The notes under the pieces: generated by a model
Seen by the model: only the letters and a program-made list of their open reading frames with translations
What the model was told of the DNA's origin: nothing
Database searches by the model: none
Position numbers and translations under genes: made by a program
In this document: positions 1-11,712 of the stretch, piece after piece
Layout of the letters: the number at the start of each line of letters is the position of its first letter
How positions within the stretch are numbered: the stretch's first letter is position 1
Assembly: GCA_947594985.1 (NCBI GenBank)
Contig: CANQEK010000004.1
Location: 1-32,948 of the forward strand
Direction of reading: 5' to 3'
Source of the DNA: an uncultured Clostridia bacterium
Lineage (GTDB): Bacteria; Bacillota; Clostridia; TANB77; CAG-508
DNA: 32,948 bases

Positions 1-374
1 TTATTTTTTTTATTTTTAGCAATAACTGCTATCCTTAAAGTTTCAATTCCAATAATAGGTATTATTTGAATCATAATATTTTTTATTATTGCTGTTATTT
101 TATGGCTATATGGTGTTTTTGAGAATCCATACATATAACCTAAAGTTATATATATTCCAATGATTACAAATATAATAGTTATAAAATATATTAATTGTCT
201 TTTATTTACACTAAACCTAATCTTTACATTTCTTATCAAATATAAAAATACTATCCCCCAGAATATCGGATTAATTATATTTGTATAAAATATAGCATCT
301 TTTATCATAAAATATATTGTTACAACCAAATAAAAAAAAACTATTATCAATTCTCTATTTTTAATGCATTTCAT
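1..374 (-). CDS. Multi-pass membrane protein, 3' end beyond the window
   Basis: An open frame starts at the ATG at 372-374 and runs without a stop to the left edge, giving 124 codons of an incomplete protein. The start is supported by an AAAGGTGAG ribosome binding site a few bases upstream. The translation begins MKCIKNRELIIVFFYLVV and consists of hydrophobic stretches separated by short basic loops, with at least four likely membrane segments and a motif GYMYGFSKTPYSH between two of them. I do not recognise the family with certainty. It follows the two secreted proteins at 396-1800 by only 21 bases, so it is very likely the third gene of that operon. A maturation, sorting or envelope role is inference from context only. 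Confidence 0.7.
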   Translation of the reverse strand, partial: MKCIKNRELIIVFFYLVVTIYFMIKDAIFYTNIINPIFWGIVFLYLIRNVKIRFSVNKRQLIYFITIIFVIIGIYITLGYMYGFSKTPYSHKITAIIKNIMIQIIPIIGIETLRIAVIAKNKKN

Positions 375-395
375 ATTTCTCACCTTTCAAGTTTA

Positions 396-1274
396 TTATA
401 TTTCTGCTGACATAACTATTTCTGGAATAAATTTTTCATCATTTGTAATAATCATAAGATAAATTGATGTTGTTGTATTTTTGGGTATTTCCATCCAAAA
501 AGGTAATTCAAAGCTAGTATTTGTTTCTTTTTGACAAGTAATTTCGCTTGGTGATACTTCTAATAACTTGTTTTCTTTTCCTAAATAAACATTTGCTCTA
601 ACTTTTATAAAATCATATTCTGTATCATTAGTTATATCTATAATATATTGCTTTTCATTTTCAATTTCTGTCTCATAAGATGAATCTAATTTAATAGTAA
701 AATTCGTTATTTCTATTTCGGATTCTTTAAGTGTTAAAGAAGCATTTCCATTTGTTATAATTTTTCCTTCTCTATTTGGTTCATCTAAACTTCCTGTTGC
801 TTTAATATAATTTTCGACAAAATATTTTGCATATTCTGATACATCCCCAACATTTTGATCTACTGTAAATATAATAGTTACTGTAACAGATCCTCCAGTT
901 TCAATTCTATTATCCCATTCAGTATTTTTTATAACTCTATATCCATCTTCTCTTTTCCCATATTCATATGCATACATTATATTATCATTGTCATATATTT
1001 TTATTTCCCAATTTTGACACGTATTTTCCGAATTATTATGAATAATAATATCGTAGAAAAAAACATTCTCTAATTGCTTAGTTTCTACAAACTCTATATC
1101 TAGTTCACACACATTTTCCTTTTCAGAATTATTTATTATAGAAGACGTCCCTGCTATATTTAAAGCTGTATTTAATATTGAATATCCACAAGACATAAAA
1201 ATAAATAATAATAAAACACCTAAACAAATTATTAGTGAATTTTTTCTCTTAAAAAATCTTTTAAATCCTTTCAT
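396..1274 (-). CDS. Secreted or membrane-anchored surface protein with SipW-type N-terminus
   Basis: This 292-residue protein has a basic N-terminus, one hydrophobic segment at about residues 13-30, and then YSILNTALNIAGTSSI. That layout matches the N-terminal motif of the neighbour at 1303-1800 and of SipW-dependent (TasA/camelysin-like) proteins. A cysteine at residue 29 could alternatively be a weak lipobox (FMSC). The rest looks beta-rich: residues 50-160 include NTCQNWEIKIYDND, which recalls a carbohydrate-binding-like beta sandwich, and residues 180-292 look like a second Ig-like domain. No catalytic motif is visible. It lies 28 bases downstream of the small TasA-like gene and is probably co-transcribed with it; the SD is weak (GAGTGAG). 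I infer an extracellular structural or adhesive protein; the domain assignments are by eye. Confidence 0.7.
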   Translation of the reverse strand: MKGFKRFFKRKNSLIICLGVLLLFIFMSCGYSILNTALNIAGTSSIINNSEKENVCELDIEFVETKQLENVFFYDIIIHNNSENTCQNWEIKIYDNDNIMYAYEYGKREDGYRVIKNTEWDNRIETGGSVTVTIIFTVDQNVGDVSEYAKYFVENYIKATGSLDEPNREGKIITNGNASLTLKESEIEITNFTIKLDSSYETEIENEKQYIIDITNDTEYDFIKVRANVYLGKENKLLEVSPSEITCQKETNTSFELPFWMEIPKNTTTSIYLMIITNDEKFIPEIVMSAEI

Positions 1275-1302
1275 TTTGTCTCACTCTTTTATAAAGAAGA
1301 AT

Positions 1303-1800
1303 TTAGTCAGCTTGGACATATTCTATAATTCCTGTAATTGTTTTTGTTTTTACAGATGGTATTTCTGTAGTTTCTGCATTATACGTAACTTTTACTGTAA
1401 ATGTTGTTTGTTCGCCTGCTCCTAAATTTGTAGCTGGCATTGTTGTTTCATAACTAATTGCTGGAGAACCATTTTCATTATCTGGTGTAAAAGTTACGTT
1501 ATCCAAAACAGCATTAATTGTTCCAGCATTCTGAATTGTTATTAAATATGTGATCGTATCTCCGGGCTTTAGCAATTTTGCACTAAAAGTTGCACTTGTA
1601 TTTGTATACTCAGGTGTTCCAGCATCACAACCTGTACTAATATTCTCAACACTAATTCCTGTAATTTTAATATTCCATTCTCCTACAATTTCACTTTGCC
1701 CATTTATATTTAATTGAGTAGCGAATGCAGAATATGCTACTGCCATAGCAATAATTGCTATTAACACTACTATTGTTATAATATTTCTATAATTTTTCAT
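1303..1800 (-). CDS. TasA/camelysin-like secreted protein (SipW-dependent type)
   Basis: This 165-residue protein has a short basic N-terminus (MKNYRN), a hydrophobic core at residues 8-22, then AYSAFATQLNINGQSEIVGEWNIKI. This is the usual layout of SipW-processed matrix proteins: an alanine-rich cleavage region followed by an L-x-I-x-G strand. The remainder is a single Ig-like or DUF11-like beta domain, with LKPGDTITYLITIQNAGTINAVLDN typical of such folds. Known relatives (TasA, camelysin, CalY) form extracellular fibres or are cell-wall proteases or structural proteins; which applies here cannot be seen. It has a strong SD (AAAAAGGAGAG) and is the first gene of a three-gene minus-strand operon with its own promoter at 1844-1872. 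No sipW gene is visible; it may lie beyond the left edge. Confidence 0.72.
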   Translation of the reverse strand: MKNYRNIITIVVLIAIIAMAVAYSAFATQLNINGQSEIVGEWNIKITGISVENISTGCDAGTPEYTNTSATFSAKLLKPGDTITYLITIQNAGTINAVLDNVTFTPDNENGSPAISYETTMPATNLGAGEQTTFTVKVTYNAETTEIPSVKTKTITGIIEYVQAD

Positions 1801-1843
1801 AATTTCTCTCCTTTTTAGCTTTTAAAATATTTTATTTTATTAT

Positions 1844-1872
1844 ATTATATGCATTTTATATATTTATGTTAA
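1844..1872 (-). promoter_or_regulatory. Sigma-A-type promoter of the TasA-like operon
   Basis: On the minus strand there is a -35 box TTAACA (1867-1872), a 17-bp spacer and a perfect -10 box TATAAT (1844-1849). It lies about 45 bases upstream of the ATG at 1800. Downstream of it only the surface-protein operon can be read. Confidence 0.65.
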
Positions 1873-1886
1873 CTTGTTTGTGACTC

Positions 1887-1925
1887 AAAAAAAAAATAGA
1901 CTGCTTATATTTTAAGCAATCTATT
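1887..1925 (-). terminator. Rho-independent terminator after the queH transcript
   Basis: Arms at 1895-1907 and 1913-1925 form a 13-bp stem with one G-U pair and a short loop. On the minus strand the stem is followed by a run of at least nine U. It separates the queH region from the promoter of the next operon. Confidence 0.8.
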
Positions 1926-1956
1926 TTATACATCTAGTTTTAAACTTTTTCTAATG

Positions 1957-1980
1957 AAATAATTAGTGCACTAATTATTT
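1957..1980. repeat. Perfect 24-bp palindrome
   Basis: The two 12-base halves are exact reverse complements and meet at the centre AGTGCACT. It lies between the stop of queH and the terminator at 1887-1925, just 3' of the 7-codon ORF at 1982-2005. As RNA it would make a hairpin of about 10 bp. It could be an attenuator, a processing site, or a dimeric operator. A run of T follows only on the plus side, so it is not an obvious minus-strand terminator. Confidence 0.6.
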
Positions 1981-1981
1981 T

Positions 1982-2005
1982 TTAAATCTTCTGCTTTATA
2001 CACAT
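1982..2005 (-). other. 7-codon ORF with a strong SD (MCIKQKI)
   Basis: An ATG at 2003-2005 follows AAAGGAGGAAATA, an essentially ideal ribosome binding site at 2011-2018, yet the frame closes after seven sense codons. It starts 41 bases after the queH stop. It may be a leader-type peptide, the stub of a decayed gene, or a fortuitous SD. There is no evidence that it is expressed. Confidence 0.25.
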
Positions 2006-2045
2006 TATTTCCTCCTTTAATTTTAAATATGATATATCTTCATTT

Positions 2046-3077
2046 CTATAAATCTTTTGAATAATAATACATATCCATACACTGTAAATCTCCATCCCAT
2101 ATTTCTTTTTCATAATTATCTATAAAGAAATTCTTAATTGTTTTTTCATATTTATCAAATCCCTGTTTTACATAAAATGGTATATTATTTTCTGTTGTTC
2201 CAACCAACATTTTTTTATATCTTTGTTTATAATTATCAACTAGATATTTTATCATTTTTTTCGCATATCCTTTTCTTCTAAACTCTTCTTTTGTTACTAT
2301 ATTTTTTAATTCTACTGTATCATTATCTATTTTTGTTACTAATGCTATGCAAGCTACATCATCTTTATATCTTAAAACAAATAAATCTCCGTCTTTTAAA
2401 TATTTTTCTATCATTTTTTCACTTGGATCTGCATCAAGCAATAAGTCCACATATTGTTTTTTATCACTTTTTTCTTTATAAATTATAATATCTCTTTTAA
2501 CTGGTAAAAACTCAAAATCCTCTGGTAAATCTGGTTTTGTATTTGTATGGGTTAAAAATGAAGCTTCCTCTGAAAAAACACATCCACAATACTTTTGCAT
2601 ATATAATCCAAGTTCTCTAGCTCTAGCTTGTCCTTCTCTAAAACCTATTCTAAAATCTCTATATAAAAACTCTATCTCATATTTTCGAGATAATTCCTCA
2701 CATAATCTCTTTAAATTATCATGTTTTTGATAAGGACTTACCAATAAAGTTGTAGTAAATGCATCATAATCATTTTCTTTAGCATATTTTACAGTTTCTT
2801 CCAAACGAACCTTGTAACAATAATCAAGACATCTATTTTCCAAATCTTTTATAACATTTTTGCAAAACTCTCTTAATCCATAATTTTCATTTATAATTAA
2901 TTTTACATCTACCATCTTTGAATATTCAATTAATGTATCTTTTCTTGTTTTATATTCTATGTAAGGATGTATATTAGGATTAAACCAGTATAAAACTGGT
3001 TCAATCCCTTCATTTCTTAAACTATCTATACAATAAACGCTACAAGGTGCACAACAAGTATGCATTAATAATCTCAT
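2046..3077 (-). CDS. queH: Epoxyqueuosine reductase QueH fused to a C-terminal GNAT acetyltransferase domain
   Basis: Residues 1 to about 178 are a QueH (DUF208) domain, which reduces epoxyqueuosine to queuosine in the wobble position of GUN-decoding tRNAs. Visible metal/Fe-S ligands are the N-terminal HTCCAPC (C8, C9), C83-x3-C87 and YCGC (C164, C166). QueH alone is usually about 180-220 residues. Here residues from about 190 to 343 add a GNAT fold with the acetyl-CoA-binding signature FRRKGYAKKMI (residues 267-277) and a C-terminal IPFYVKQGF strand-helix element. The start is supported by AAAGGA upstream of the ATG. The substrate of the acetyltransferase half is unknown. The gene is followed by a palindrome and terminator and appears monocistronic. 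Confidence 0.88.
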   Translation of the reverse strand: MRLLMHTCCAPCSVYCIDSLRNEGIEPVLYWFNPNIHPYIEYKTRKDTLIEYSKMVDVKLIINENYGLREFCKNVIKDLENRCLDYCYKVRLEETVKYAKENDYDAFTTTLLVSPYQKHDNLKRLCEELSRKYEIEFLYRDFRIGFREGQARARELGLYMQKYCGCVFSEEASFLTHTNTKPDLPEDFEFLPVKRDIIIYKEKSDKKQYVDLLLDADPSEKMIEKYLKDGDLFVLRYKDDVACIALVTKIDNDTVELKNIVTKEEFRRKGYAKKMIKYLVDNYKQRYKKMLVGTTENNIPFYVKQGFDKYEKTIKNFFIDNYEKEIWDGDLQCMDMYYYSKDL

Positions 3078-3162
3078 TTTTTTATTCCTTTACATTATAT
3101 TTGTTTTTTAATTTCTTATTAAAATTAAACATTTTATTAATTTTGGAAAAATAAAAATTTAT

Positions 3163-5169
3163 CTATTCCCAAAAACAAACATTATACTTTAATTTATAAT
3201 ACTGTTCAGGTGAATTATTTTTTATATAATCTTTTTCAGAAATAATTCCAACTAATATAGAAATTATAAAAGTATAAATTGTTGCAATACAAAAAATAAA
3301 TTGTACTATTTTTTTAGCTTCTTCACTTTTTAGAACACTATACATACTTATAAATATCAATATTGTAGATAAAATTATCATCCATGCATAATCTATTAAA
3401 TATCTTTGATTGCTTCCAGCCATAACTATACTTAATATAGCAATTAAAATTCCTATACCTAATAAGCTATTTATAATTATTTTAAGTTCTTTATTTTCGA
3501 TTTTTTTATTTGCCTTAAATACAAAAAAACTACAAAAACATATTGGAGCAATTATAAATAATCCTCCTACCATATTTTCTATGTAATAATATCCGTTAAA
3601 TGATATTAAATCATTAGAATGTGTTATAAAAGGAAATTCAGTTATAAATTTAGGAATTGTAAATAAATTACAAATTATTCCTACTGGAATCGTAAAAATT
3701 CTACTTCCTAAAGTCATCATATTGTTAATAGTTAATTGATACTTGTTTCCAAAATCAAAAACATTATCAAATCTTACATAATTATATATCATTAATGCTA
3801 TTCCAACAGTAATATATGGTATTCCTACCGCAGAAACTAATTTTATTAAATTTATTTTATTTTCTTTAAAATTTTTTATATATTTTATTAGTAAGCTAAT
3901 TATAAATGGTAATATTATTATTGAGGCCAGTAAATCTGTTGGTCTACAAGCAACAGATAATGCTAAAAATAAGGAACCCCAAAATATATTTATATGCCTA
4001 TTACTTTCTTTTTCCAAAGCCTTTAATATAAAATATATACCTTGTAAAACGAAATACACACCAACAATTATTACAAGCTCATATACTCTTGCCATTCCAT
4101 TTGCGTATAATATAAGTGACCCAGAATATAAAGTAATCAATGAGTACATAACATTCTTAAATGGTATTTCTTTAAAATATCTAGTAAGTAATTTTAATAA
4201 TATTTCTTTTAATAAAGTAAATATTAAAATAGAAAAAGCAAATACTACTATAGATATTTTTAAATATTTATTAGTTAAGAGGTAAAATGGTAAAAATATA
4301 ATTAGTGCTGGTAAAACTCCAAAATAAATATATTGATGCCCATTATAAAAAGCTGTATCCCACTTATAATCAATATCTCTTTCCACATCATTTCTATTTA
4401 ATGCATCATAAGGATTTTCTAATTTTAAAAATTCTTCACTTGGATCCTGTAATAAATATAATTTACCATTTGCTAATGAATCAACAAAATCTTTATTATA
4501 TATTCCTTCATTAGTTGTAATTGAAAAATACGAATTTCTACTACTAGATATTTCCGAATCAGAATACGTATTAATATATACCAAAATTAATAAAAAAATA
4601 GCCATTACACCAATTAAAATAATTTCTTGCTTAAAATTTTTTTCAGAATATATTGTATTAAAAATTTCTGCATTTTTAACAAAATAAGTAAATATCATAA
4701 TACCAAAAACTATTAAAAATCTTATTACATTAAATTCAAATGGTATTTTTTCATTTAATACAATTTTATCTAATCCATTTGAATCATATATATTTTTATC
4801 TATACAAACAATAAGACTTTTGGTTTCACCTGATAGATATAAAGGCATATATTTAGATTTTTCATTAGATTGAATATAAACTTTTGGCTTTAGTTCCCAA
4901 TATTGACTAGTTGTTTCGTCAGAATAAAGTATATTATACTCTGTAATATTTCTTACATCTTTAAGTTCTATTTTGAAAGTAGCAACTTTTAAATTTATGT
5001 TTTCAATTTCTAAATAAGCTTTATCATTTTCATAATATAAAAATTTTGGATTTTCATATGTCTTTACTTCATATTTTCCAAATAAAGTATAATAAGAAGT
5101 AATGTTAAAAACAATTACTTCTATAAAAATAGATATTACTAATATTAACAATATTTTTGTATTTTTCAT
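3163..5169 (-). CDS. Large multi-pass membrane protein, GT-C (family 39-like) glycosyltransferase candidate
   Basis: This is a 668-residue protein if translation starts at the ATG at 5167-5169, which has AAGGAT eight bases upstream. A frame extension to a TTG at 5184 would include that SD and is less likely. It has one N-terminal membrane segment, a soluble, probably extracellular domain of about 120 residues, and then roughly eleven hydrophobic segments. The stretch KWDTAFYNGHQYIYFG followed by a long hydrophobic helix is like the loop-helix pattern of GT-C lipid-linked-sugar transferases; family membership is by pattern only. It lies 28 bases downstream of a Glf-like FAD enzyme and is probably co-transcribed, suggesting a role in building or modifying an envelope glycan. 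Confidence 0.65.
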   Translation of the reverse strand: MKNTKILLILVISIFIEVIVFNITSYYTLFGKYEVKTYENPKFLYYENDKAYLEIENINLKVATFKIELKDVRNITEYNILYSDETTSQYWELKPKVYIQSNEKSKYMPLYLSGETKSLIVCIDKNIYDSNGLDKIVLNEKIPFEFNVIRFLIVFGIMIFTYFVKNAEIFNTIYSEKNFKQEIILIGVMAIFLLILVYINTYSDSEISSSRNSYFSITTNEGIYNKDFVDSLANGKLYLLQDPSEEFLKLENPYDALNRNDVERDIDYKWDTAFYNGHQYIYFGVLPALIIFLPFYLLTNKYLKISIVVFAFSILIFTLLKEILLKLLTRYFKEIPFKNVMYSLITLYSGSLILYANGMARVYELVIIVGVYFVLQGIYFILKALEKESNRHINIFWGSLFLALSVACRPTDLLASIIILPFIISLLIKYIKNFKENKINLIKLVSAVGIPYITVGIALMIYNYVRFDNVFDFGNKYQLTINNMMTLGSRIFTIPVGIICNLFTIPKFITEFPFITHSNDLISFNGYYYIENMVGGLFIIAPICFCSFFVFKANKKIENKELKIIINSLLGIGILIAILSIVMAGSNQRYLIDYAWMIILSTILIFISMYSVLKSEEAKKIVQFIFCIATIYTFIISILVGIISEKDYIKNNSPEQYYKLKYNVCFWE

Positions 5170-5197
5170 TTTTTTATCCTTCAAAAAGCTTAGAATT

Positions 5198-6757
5198 TTA
5201 TTTTTTTTCTTCGTGAAATTCTTTTTCTGTATTTACCTTCCAAATATTATCTTTTGAAGTAATCCCTTCTTTAATATTTTTTACAGTTTCAAAAGATGTT
5301 GCCATAGAATGATCCATATTATTATATCTATGTTGCCCATTTCTACCTACACAATATAAATTTGAAAATTTATTTATATATTCAACTACTTTATCTATAT
5401 GTTGATAAGTATCAAAATAAGCAGGGTACGCTTTTTTTACTTTCTCTCTATGCGTATCCAATACATCATCTTTATCAATAATATCAATACTTGCAAGTTC
5501 ATCTATCGCAAAATTAATAAATTCTTTATCACTCATATTCCAATACTTATCACCTTCTTGACAAGTATATTCAATACCAATCCAAATTGTATTTTCTACA
5601 TCTTTAACAAGATATGGAGACCAGTTATTAAAGATTTGAAATCTTAACATCTTTACAGAAGGTTCTTGAACATATATCCAACAATCTGGTACTATATTTC
5701 CTAATGTTTTTATTTTGGTTTTATTTTTTAATTTTAAATTTTTAACTAAAACTCCCACAGTTTGAAAATCTACATAAGGAAGACCTTTTGCAATATCGTA
5801 TATCTCTTTTGGAACAACTTCTCCCTTAATTCCAGTAATTAAATCTTTAATAGGCATAGATGAAATAAATATATCACCTTCTATTACTTCTCTTTTTCCA
5901 TTTACTATACATACAACTGATTTTACCAAATTATTTTCTATATTTATATTTATAACAGAATATCCTTTTTTAATTTGTCCACCTTTTTTTTCTATTTTTT
6001 CCGCTAAAATTTCCCATAATTGACCTGGTCCATATTTAGGATACCAAAATTGTTCTATTAACGAAGTTTCTACTTTATCTTTATTTTTTCTACCAAATAT
6101 TTTTGAAAAAGCATCTTTTATAACAGCTGTTATAGAAAGTCCTTTTACTCTTTGTGCTCCCCAATCTGCAGAAATTTCTTTAGGAGATCTTCCCCATAAT
6201 TTTTCAGTATATTTTTCAAAAAACATACTATATAAAACTTTTCCAAAACGATTTATATAAAAATTTTCTAATGAATCCTCTTCTTTTTTTATAAATATTG
6301 ATTTTAAATAACTAAATCCAGCCTTTATTGTTCTTATTAATCCTATATTAGTAAAAGTTTGTAATTTTAAGCTTATTGGATAGTCAAAGAATTTTTTAAG
6401 ATAATATATTCTTGAAACTCTTGTTCTTAAAAGCATTACATCATCTTCTTTTTCGGGATTAGGCCCACCTTCTTTTAATGGTTTTTCTCTTCCTAATTTT
6501 TCATCATCAAAAGAATTCACACCTTGTATTGGCATTAATTCTTCCCAAAAATCCATAACTCTGGAATCTTTTGAAAAGAATCTATGTCCTCCTATATCCA
6601 TTCTATTTCCATTATGTTTTACAGTTTTTGATATTCCTCCAATATCTTGTGATTCTTCTAAAATTACCACTTCATATTTTTCTTTTTCATCTTTTAATAA
6701 CTCATAGCCTGCTGTTAATCCTGCAGGACCAGCTCCAATTATAATAACTTTTTTCAT
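5198..6757 (-). CDS. NAD(P)/FAD-dependent oxidoreductase, UDP-galactopyranose-mutase-like
   Basis: This 519-residue protein opens with the dinucleotide-binding motif [15 protein letters not shown] and an acidic strand end (VVILEES), then GGISKTV and [11 protein letters not shown]. This N-terminus belongs to the amino-oxidase/protoporphyrinogen-oxidase/Glf superfamily. The segment [13 protein letters not shown] in the middle and [18 protein letters not shown] near the end are like the subgroup found in polysaccharide gene clusters. It is longer than classical UDP-galactopyranose mutase (about 370-390 residues), so the exact reaction is uncertain. The upstream SD is weak. Adjacency to a GT-C-like protein supports a role in surface-sugar metabolism. 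Confidence 0.78.
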   Translation of the reverse strand: MKKVIIIGAGPAGLTAGYELLKDEKEKYEVVILEESQDIGGISKTVKHNGNRMDIGGHRFFSKDSRVMDFWEELMPIQGVNSFDDEKLGREKPLKEGGPNPEKEDDVMLLRTRVSRIYYLKKFFDYPISLKLQTFTNIGLIRTIKAGFSYLKSIFIKKEEDSLENFYINRFGKVLYSMFFEKYTEKLWGRSPKEISADWGAQRVKGLSITAVIKDAFSKIFGRKNKDKVETSLIEQFWYPKYGPGQLWEILAEKIEKKGGQIKKGYSVININIENNLVKSVVCIVNGKREVIEGDIFISSMPIKDLITGIKGEVVPKEIYDIAKGLPYVDFQTVGVLVKNLKLKNKTKIKTLGNIVPDCWIYVQEPSVKMLRFQIFNNWSPYLVKDVENTIWIGIEYTCQEGDKYWNMSDKEFINFAIDELASIDIIDKDDVLDTHREKVKKAYPAYFDTYQHIDKVVEYINKFSNLYCVGRNGQHRYNNMDHSMATSFETVKNIKEGITSKDNIWKVNTEKEFHEEKK

Positions 6758-6819
6758 TTTTTTACTACTAATATAATAAATTTTAGTATTCCTTTCTTTT
6801 TTTCTTATATTATCAATAT

Positions 6820-6861
6820 TTTATATTTATACTTATAGTTTATATGTAATATAAATATAAA
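6820..6861. repeat. AT-only 12-bp inverted repeat between ruvB and the FAD enzyme gene
   Basis: TTTATATTTATA at 6820-6831 is exactly reverse-complemented at 6850-6861 with an 18-base loop. It sits in the 130-bp gap 6758-6887. No U-run follows it on the minus strand, so it is a weak terminator candidate; it could equally be chance in such AT-rich DNA. Confidence 0.3.
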
Positions 6862-6887
6862 GTTAAATTAAATTATTTATTTTTATT

Positions 6888-7901
6888 CTAATTTAATTTA
6901 TATTCAATACCTAAATGTTCATACCCTAAAGCAGTTACAATTCTTCCTTTGGGAGTCCTTGATAAAAATCCAATTTGCATTAAATAAGGTTCATAAACAT
7001 CTTCTATTGTTTCGACTTCTTCATTTAATGTGGCTGCAAGTGTTTCAACTCCAACAGCTCTACCTGAATATTTATATATTATTGTTTCTAAAATTCTTCT
7101 ATCTGTATTATCTAATCCTAATTCATCTATATCTAATTTATCTAACGCTATTTTGGTAATTTCTAAAGTTAACGCACCATTCCCTAAAACAACAGCATAA
7201 TCTCTTATACGCTTTAATAACCTATTTGCAATTCTTGGAGTTCCTCTAGAACGTTTTGCAAGTTCTTGAGCAGCTTTATAATCTATTTTGACTCCTAATA
7301 TTTCACTTGATCTTTGAATAATTGTAGTTAAATCTTCTACTGAATACAATTCTAATTTTGAAACTATTCCAAATCTATCTCTCAATGGTGCTGCAAGTGA
7401 TCCTACTCTCGTTGTTGCTCCTATTAAAGTAAATTTTGGAAGCTCTAGTCTAATCGATTTTGCTGTAGGCCCTTTTCCTATAATAATATCTAAACAGTAA
7501 TCTTCTAAAGCAGGATACAATACTTCTTCTATACTCTTATTTAATCTATGTATTTCATCTATAAACAAAACATCTTTTTCAGCAAGATTAGTTAAAATAG
7601 CTGCTAAATCACCTGGCCTTTCTATTGCTGGACCTGAAGTAATTTTTATATTAGAACCTAACTCATTAGCTATAATATTTGAAAGCGTCGTTTTTCCTAA
7701 TCCAGGTGGACCATATAATAAAACATGATCTAATGCTTCACCTCTTTGTTTTGCAGACTCAATATACACTTTCATACTTTCTTTTACTTTCTTTTGTCCT
7801 ATGTATTCACTAAGTTTTTGAGGTCTTAATGATACTTCAGAAATTTCTTCATCATCTTTTACATTTGGATCTAATATATTGTTGTTATTAAAATCTTCCA
7901 A
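6888..7901 (-). CDS. ruvB: Holliday junction branch migration ATPase RuvB
   Basis: This 337-residue protein is a full-length RuvB, the hexameric AAA+ motor that with RuvA drives branch migration of Holliday junctions. Seen are Walker A GPPGLGKT (residues 64-71), Walker B DEIH (115-118), the sensor-1 region GATTRVG, the arginine-finger region LRDRFG, and the C-terminal winged-helix with RTPKGRIVT. The start is a TTG at 7899-7901 with GGGGGA about seven bases upstream; the nearby ATG at 7905-7907 is followed directly by a stop. ruvA is not adjacent. Two small genes lie upstream within 25-60 bases and may share the transcript. Confidence 0.96.
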   Translation of the reverse strand: MEDFNNNNILDPNVKDDEEISEVSLRPQKLSEYIGQKKVKESMKVYIESAKQRGEALDHVLLYGPPGLGKTTLSNIIANELGSNIKITSGPAIERPGDLAAILTNLAEKDVLFIDEIHRLNKSIEEVLYPALEDYCLDIIIGKGPTAKSIRLELPKFTLIGATTRVGSLAAPLRDRFGIVSKLELYSVEDLTTIIQRSSEILGVKIDYKAAQELAKRSRGTPRIANRLLKRIRDYAVVLGNGALTLEITKIALDKLDIDELGLDNTDRRILETIIYKYSGRAVGVETLAATLNEEVETIEDVYEPYLMQIGFLSRTPKGRIVTALGYEHLGIEYKLN

Positions 7902-7926
7902 TTTACATCCCCCGAATTTTTATTTT

Positions 7927-8169
7927 CTAATTTAATCCAGAATCATATTCTCTATCTTCCATATATGGAAATATTTCTTTTACTCTTTTTAATGTATATA
8001 TTGCATTTTTTTGATGTGGGCATTTTTCAGGTGCTTTTATTAATTCATTTTTATAACAATTTTTCGTTAATTTATATATTAAATATCTACAATTCATATA
8101 TGAATAATAAATCTTATATCCATTATCTAAATCTTCCCAAAACATCTCAAATGTGTATTTTTCATCCAC
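7927..8169 (-). CDS. Small uncharacterised protein (80 aa) upstream of ruvB
   Basis: Begins at a GTG (8167-8169) preceded by GAGGAAAAGCTA and ends 25 bases before ruvB. The product is rich in aromatic residues and has four cysteines (MNCRY, NCYK, KCPHQ region), with the pattern FWEDLDNGYKIYYSYMN near the N-terminus. It has no signal peptide or membrane segment. I do not recognise a family. The good SD, tight spacing and non-random composition favour a real gene over chance. Confidence 0.6.
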   Translation of the reverse strand: MDEKYTFEMFWEDLDNGYKIYYSYMNCRYLIYKLTKNCYKNELIKAPEKCPHQKNAIYTLKRVKEIFPYMEDREYDSGLN

Positions 8170-8228
8170 TAGCTTTTCCTCATTTCATTACTAATCTTAA
8201 ATTTTACTATAGCTTTTCCATTTTCATT

Positions 8229-8921
8229 TTACAATTCTGCAAGGACAGTGATAAACATTCCTAAACCTGAAATAAAAAAACTTATGCCAAAAATATATAT
8301 TAACATTTTTGAAGCTTTAGTTGCTTCAAAATAAACTTCTTCTGGATTTTTTTCATTTATTTTTAGTTCTACCATACTTCCAATAGTATTTGCTTTATTT
8401 ACAGAATATTTTTCTCTTATTTTTATATATTCCTTACTATTATAAGTATATTTATAAATTGGTGCATATACTGTGCTACCATCATTTTGTGTTAATTCTT
8501 TATAATCAATACATTCAGCATTTACAATTACTTTACATTTTCTTTCTGCCATATTTTCAAGAACCCCCGGAACAATCATCATACAAAGTCCAATTAATAT
8601 CATACCGACAGTAATTAAAATTGGTAATAACAAATTAGTAGAATAATTATCAACAAATAATGGTGCCCATTCATTTATTGCAGGAATTATTATTAGTGAA
8701 AGTCCTGTTACTGTAAGGACCCCTCCAGCAGTTTGTTTTTTACATATTAAAATTAGTCCAAATATCAAAAACAATTGTCCAAACGTCATAATTGTAAAAG
8801 TTACTTGGTTTAATCCTGTAAAATAAAACATAAGTATAATTGAAGCAACTGCCCAAATTATGCATGCCCATGATATTACTGTATCATGAAATAAAAATTT
8901 TTCTTTTGTTTCTTCTTTCAT
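8229..8921 (-). CDS. Membrane protein with a DUF3592-like extracytoplasmic domain
   Basis: This 230-residue protein has four hydrophobic segments in residues 15-120, a soluble beta-rich domain at about 128-200, and a final membrane helix at 205-227. The soluble part (VNAECIDYKELTQNDGSTVYAPIYKYTYNSKEY, ending in INEKNPEEVYF) follows the pattern of DUF3592-type domains: a strand of substituent values, YxPIYxY, then NPxxVY. No enzymatic motif is visible and its function is unknown. It has a strong SD (GTGAAAGGAA). It lies 105 bases downstream of ligA and 59 bases upstream of the 80-residue gene. Confidence 0.7.
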   Translation of the reverse strand: MKEETKEKFLFHDTVISWACIIWAVASIILMFYFTGLNQVTFTIMTFGQLFLIFGLILICKKQTAGGVLTVTGLSLIIIPAINEWAPLFVDNYSTNLLLPILITVGMILIGLCMMIVPGVLENMAERKCKVIVNAECIDYKELTQNDGSTVYAPIYKYTYNSKEYIKIREKYSVNKANTIGSMVELKINEKNPEEVYFEATKASKMLIYIFGISFFISGLGMFITVLAEL

Positions 8922-9026
8922 TTTTTCCTTTCACTCCTTTATATTTTTTCAACAAATCGAAAAGTCTTAATATTTTAAAATATATTAAATTTTCTCTTTG
9001 TTTTTTTCATTTAATACATCTTTTAT

Positions 9027-11701
<2,675 letters not shown>

Positions 11702-11712
11702 GTTAATCTCCT

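Noticed and set aside
5170..5184. TTG start five codons upstream for the GT-C-like protein
   Set aside because: The extension contains the SD (AAGGAT) of the internal ATG at 5169.
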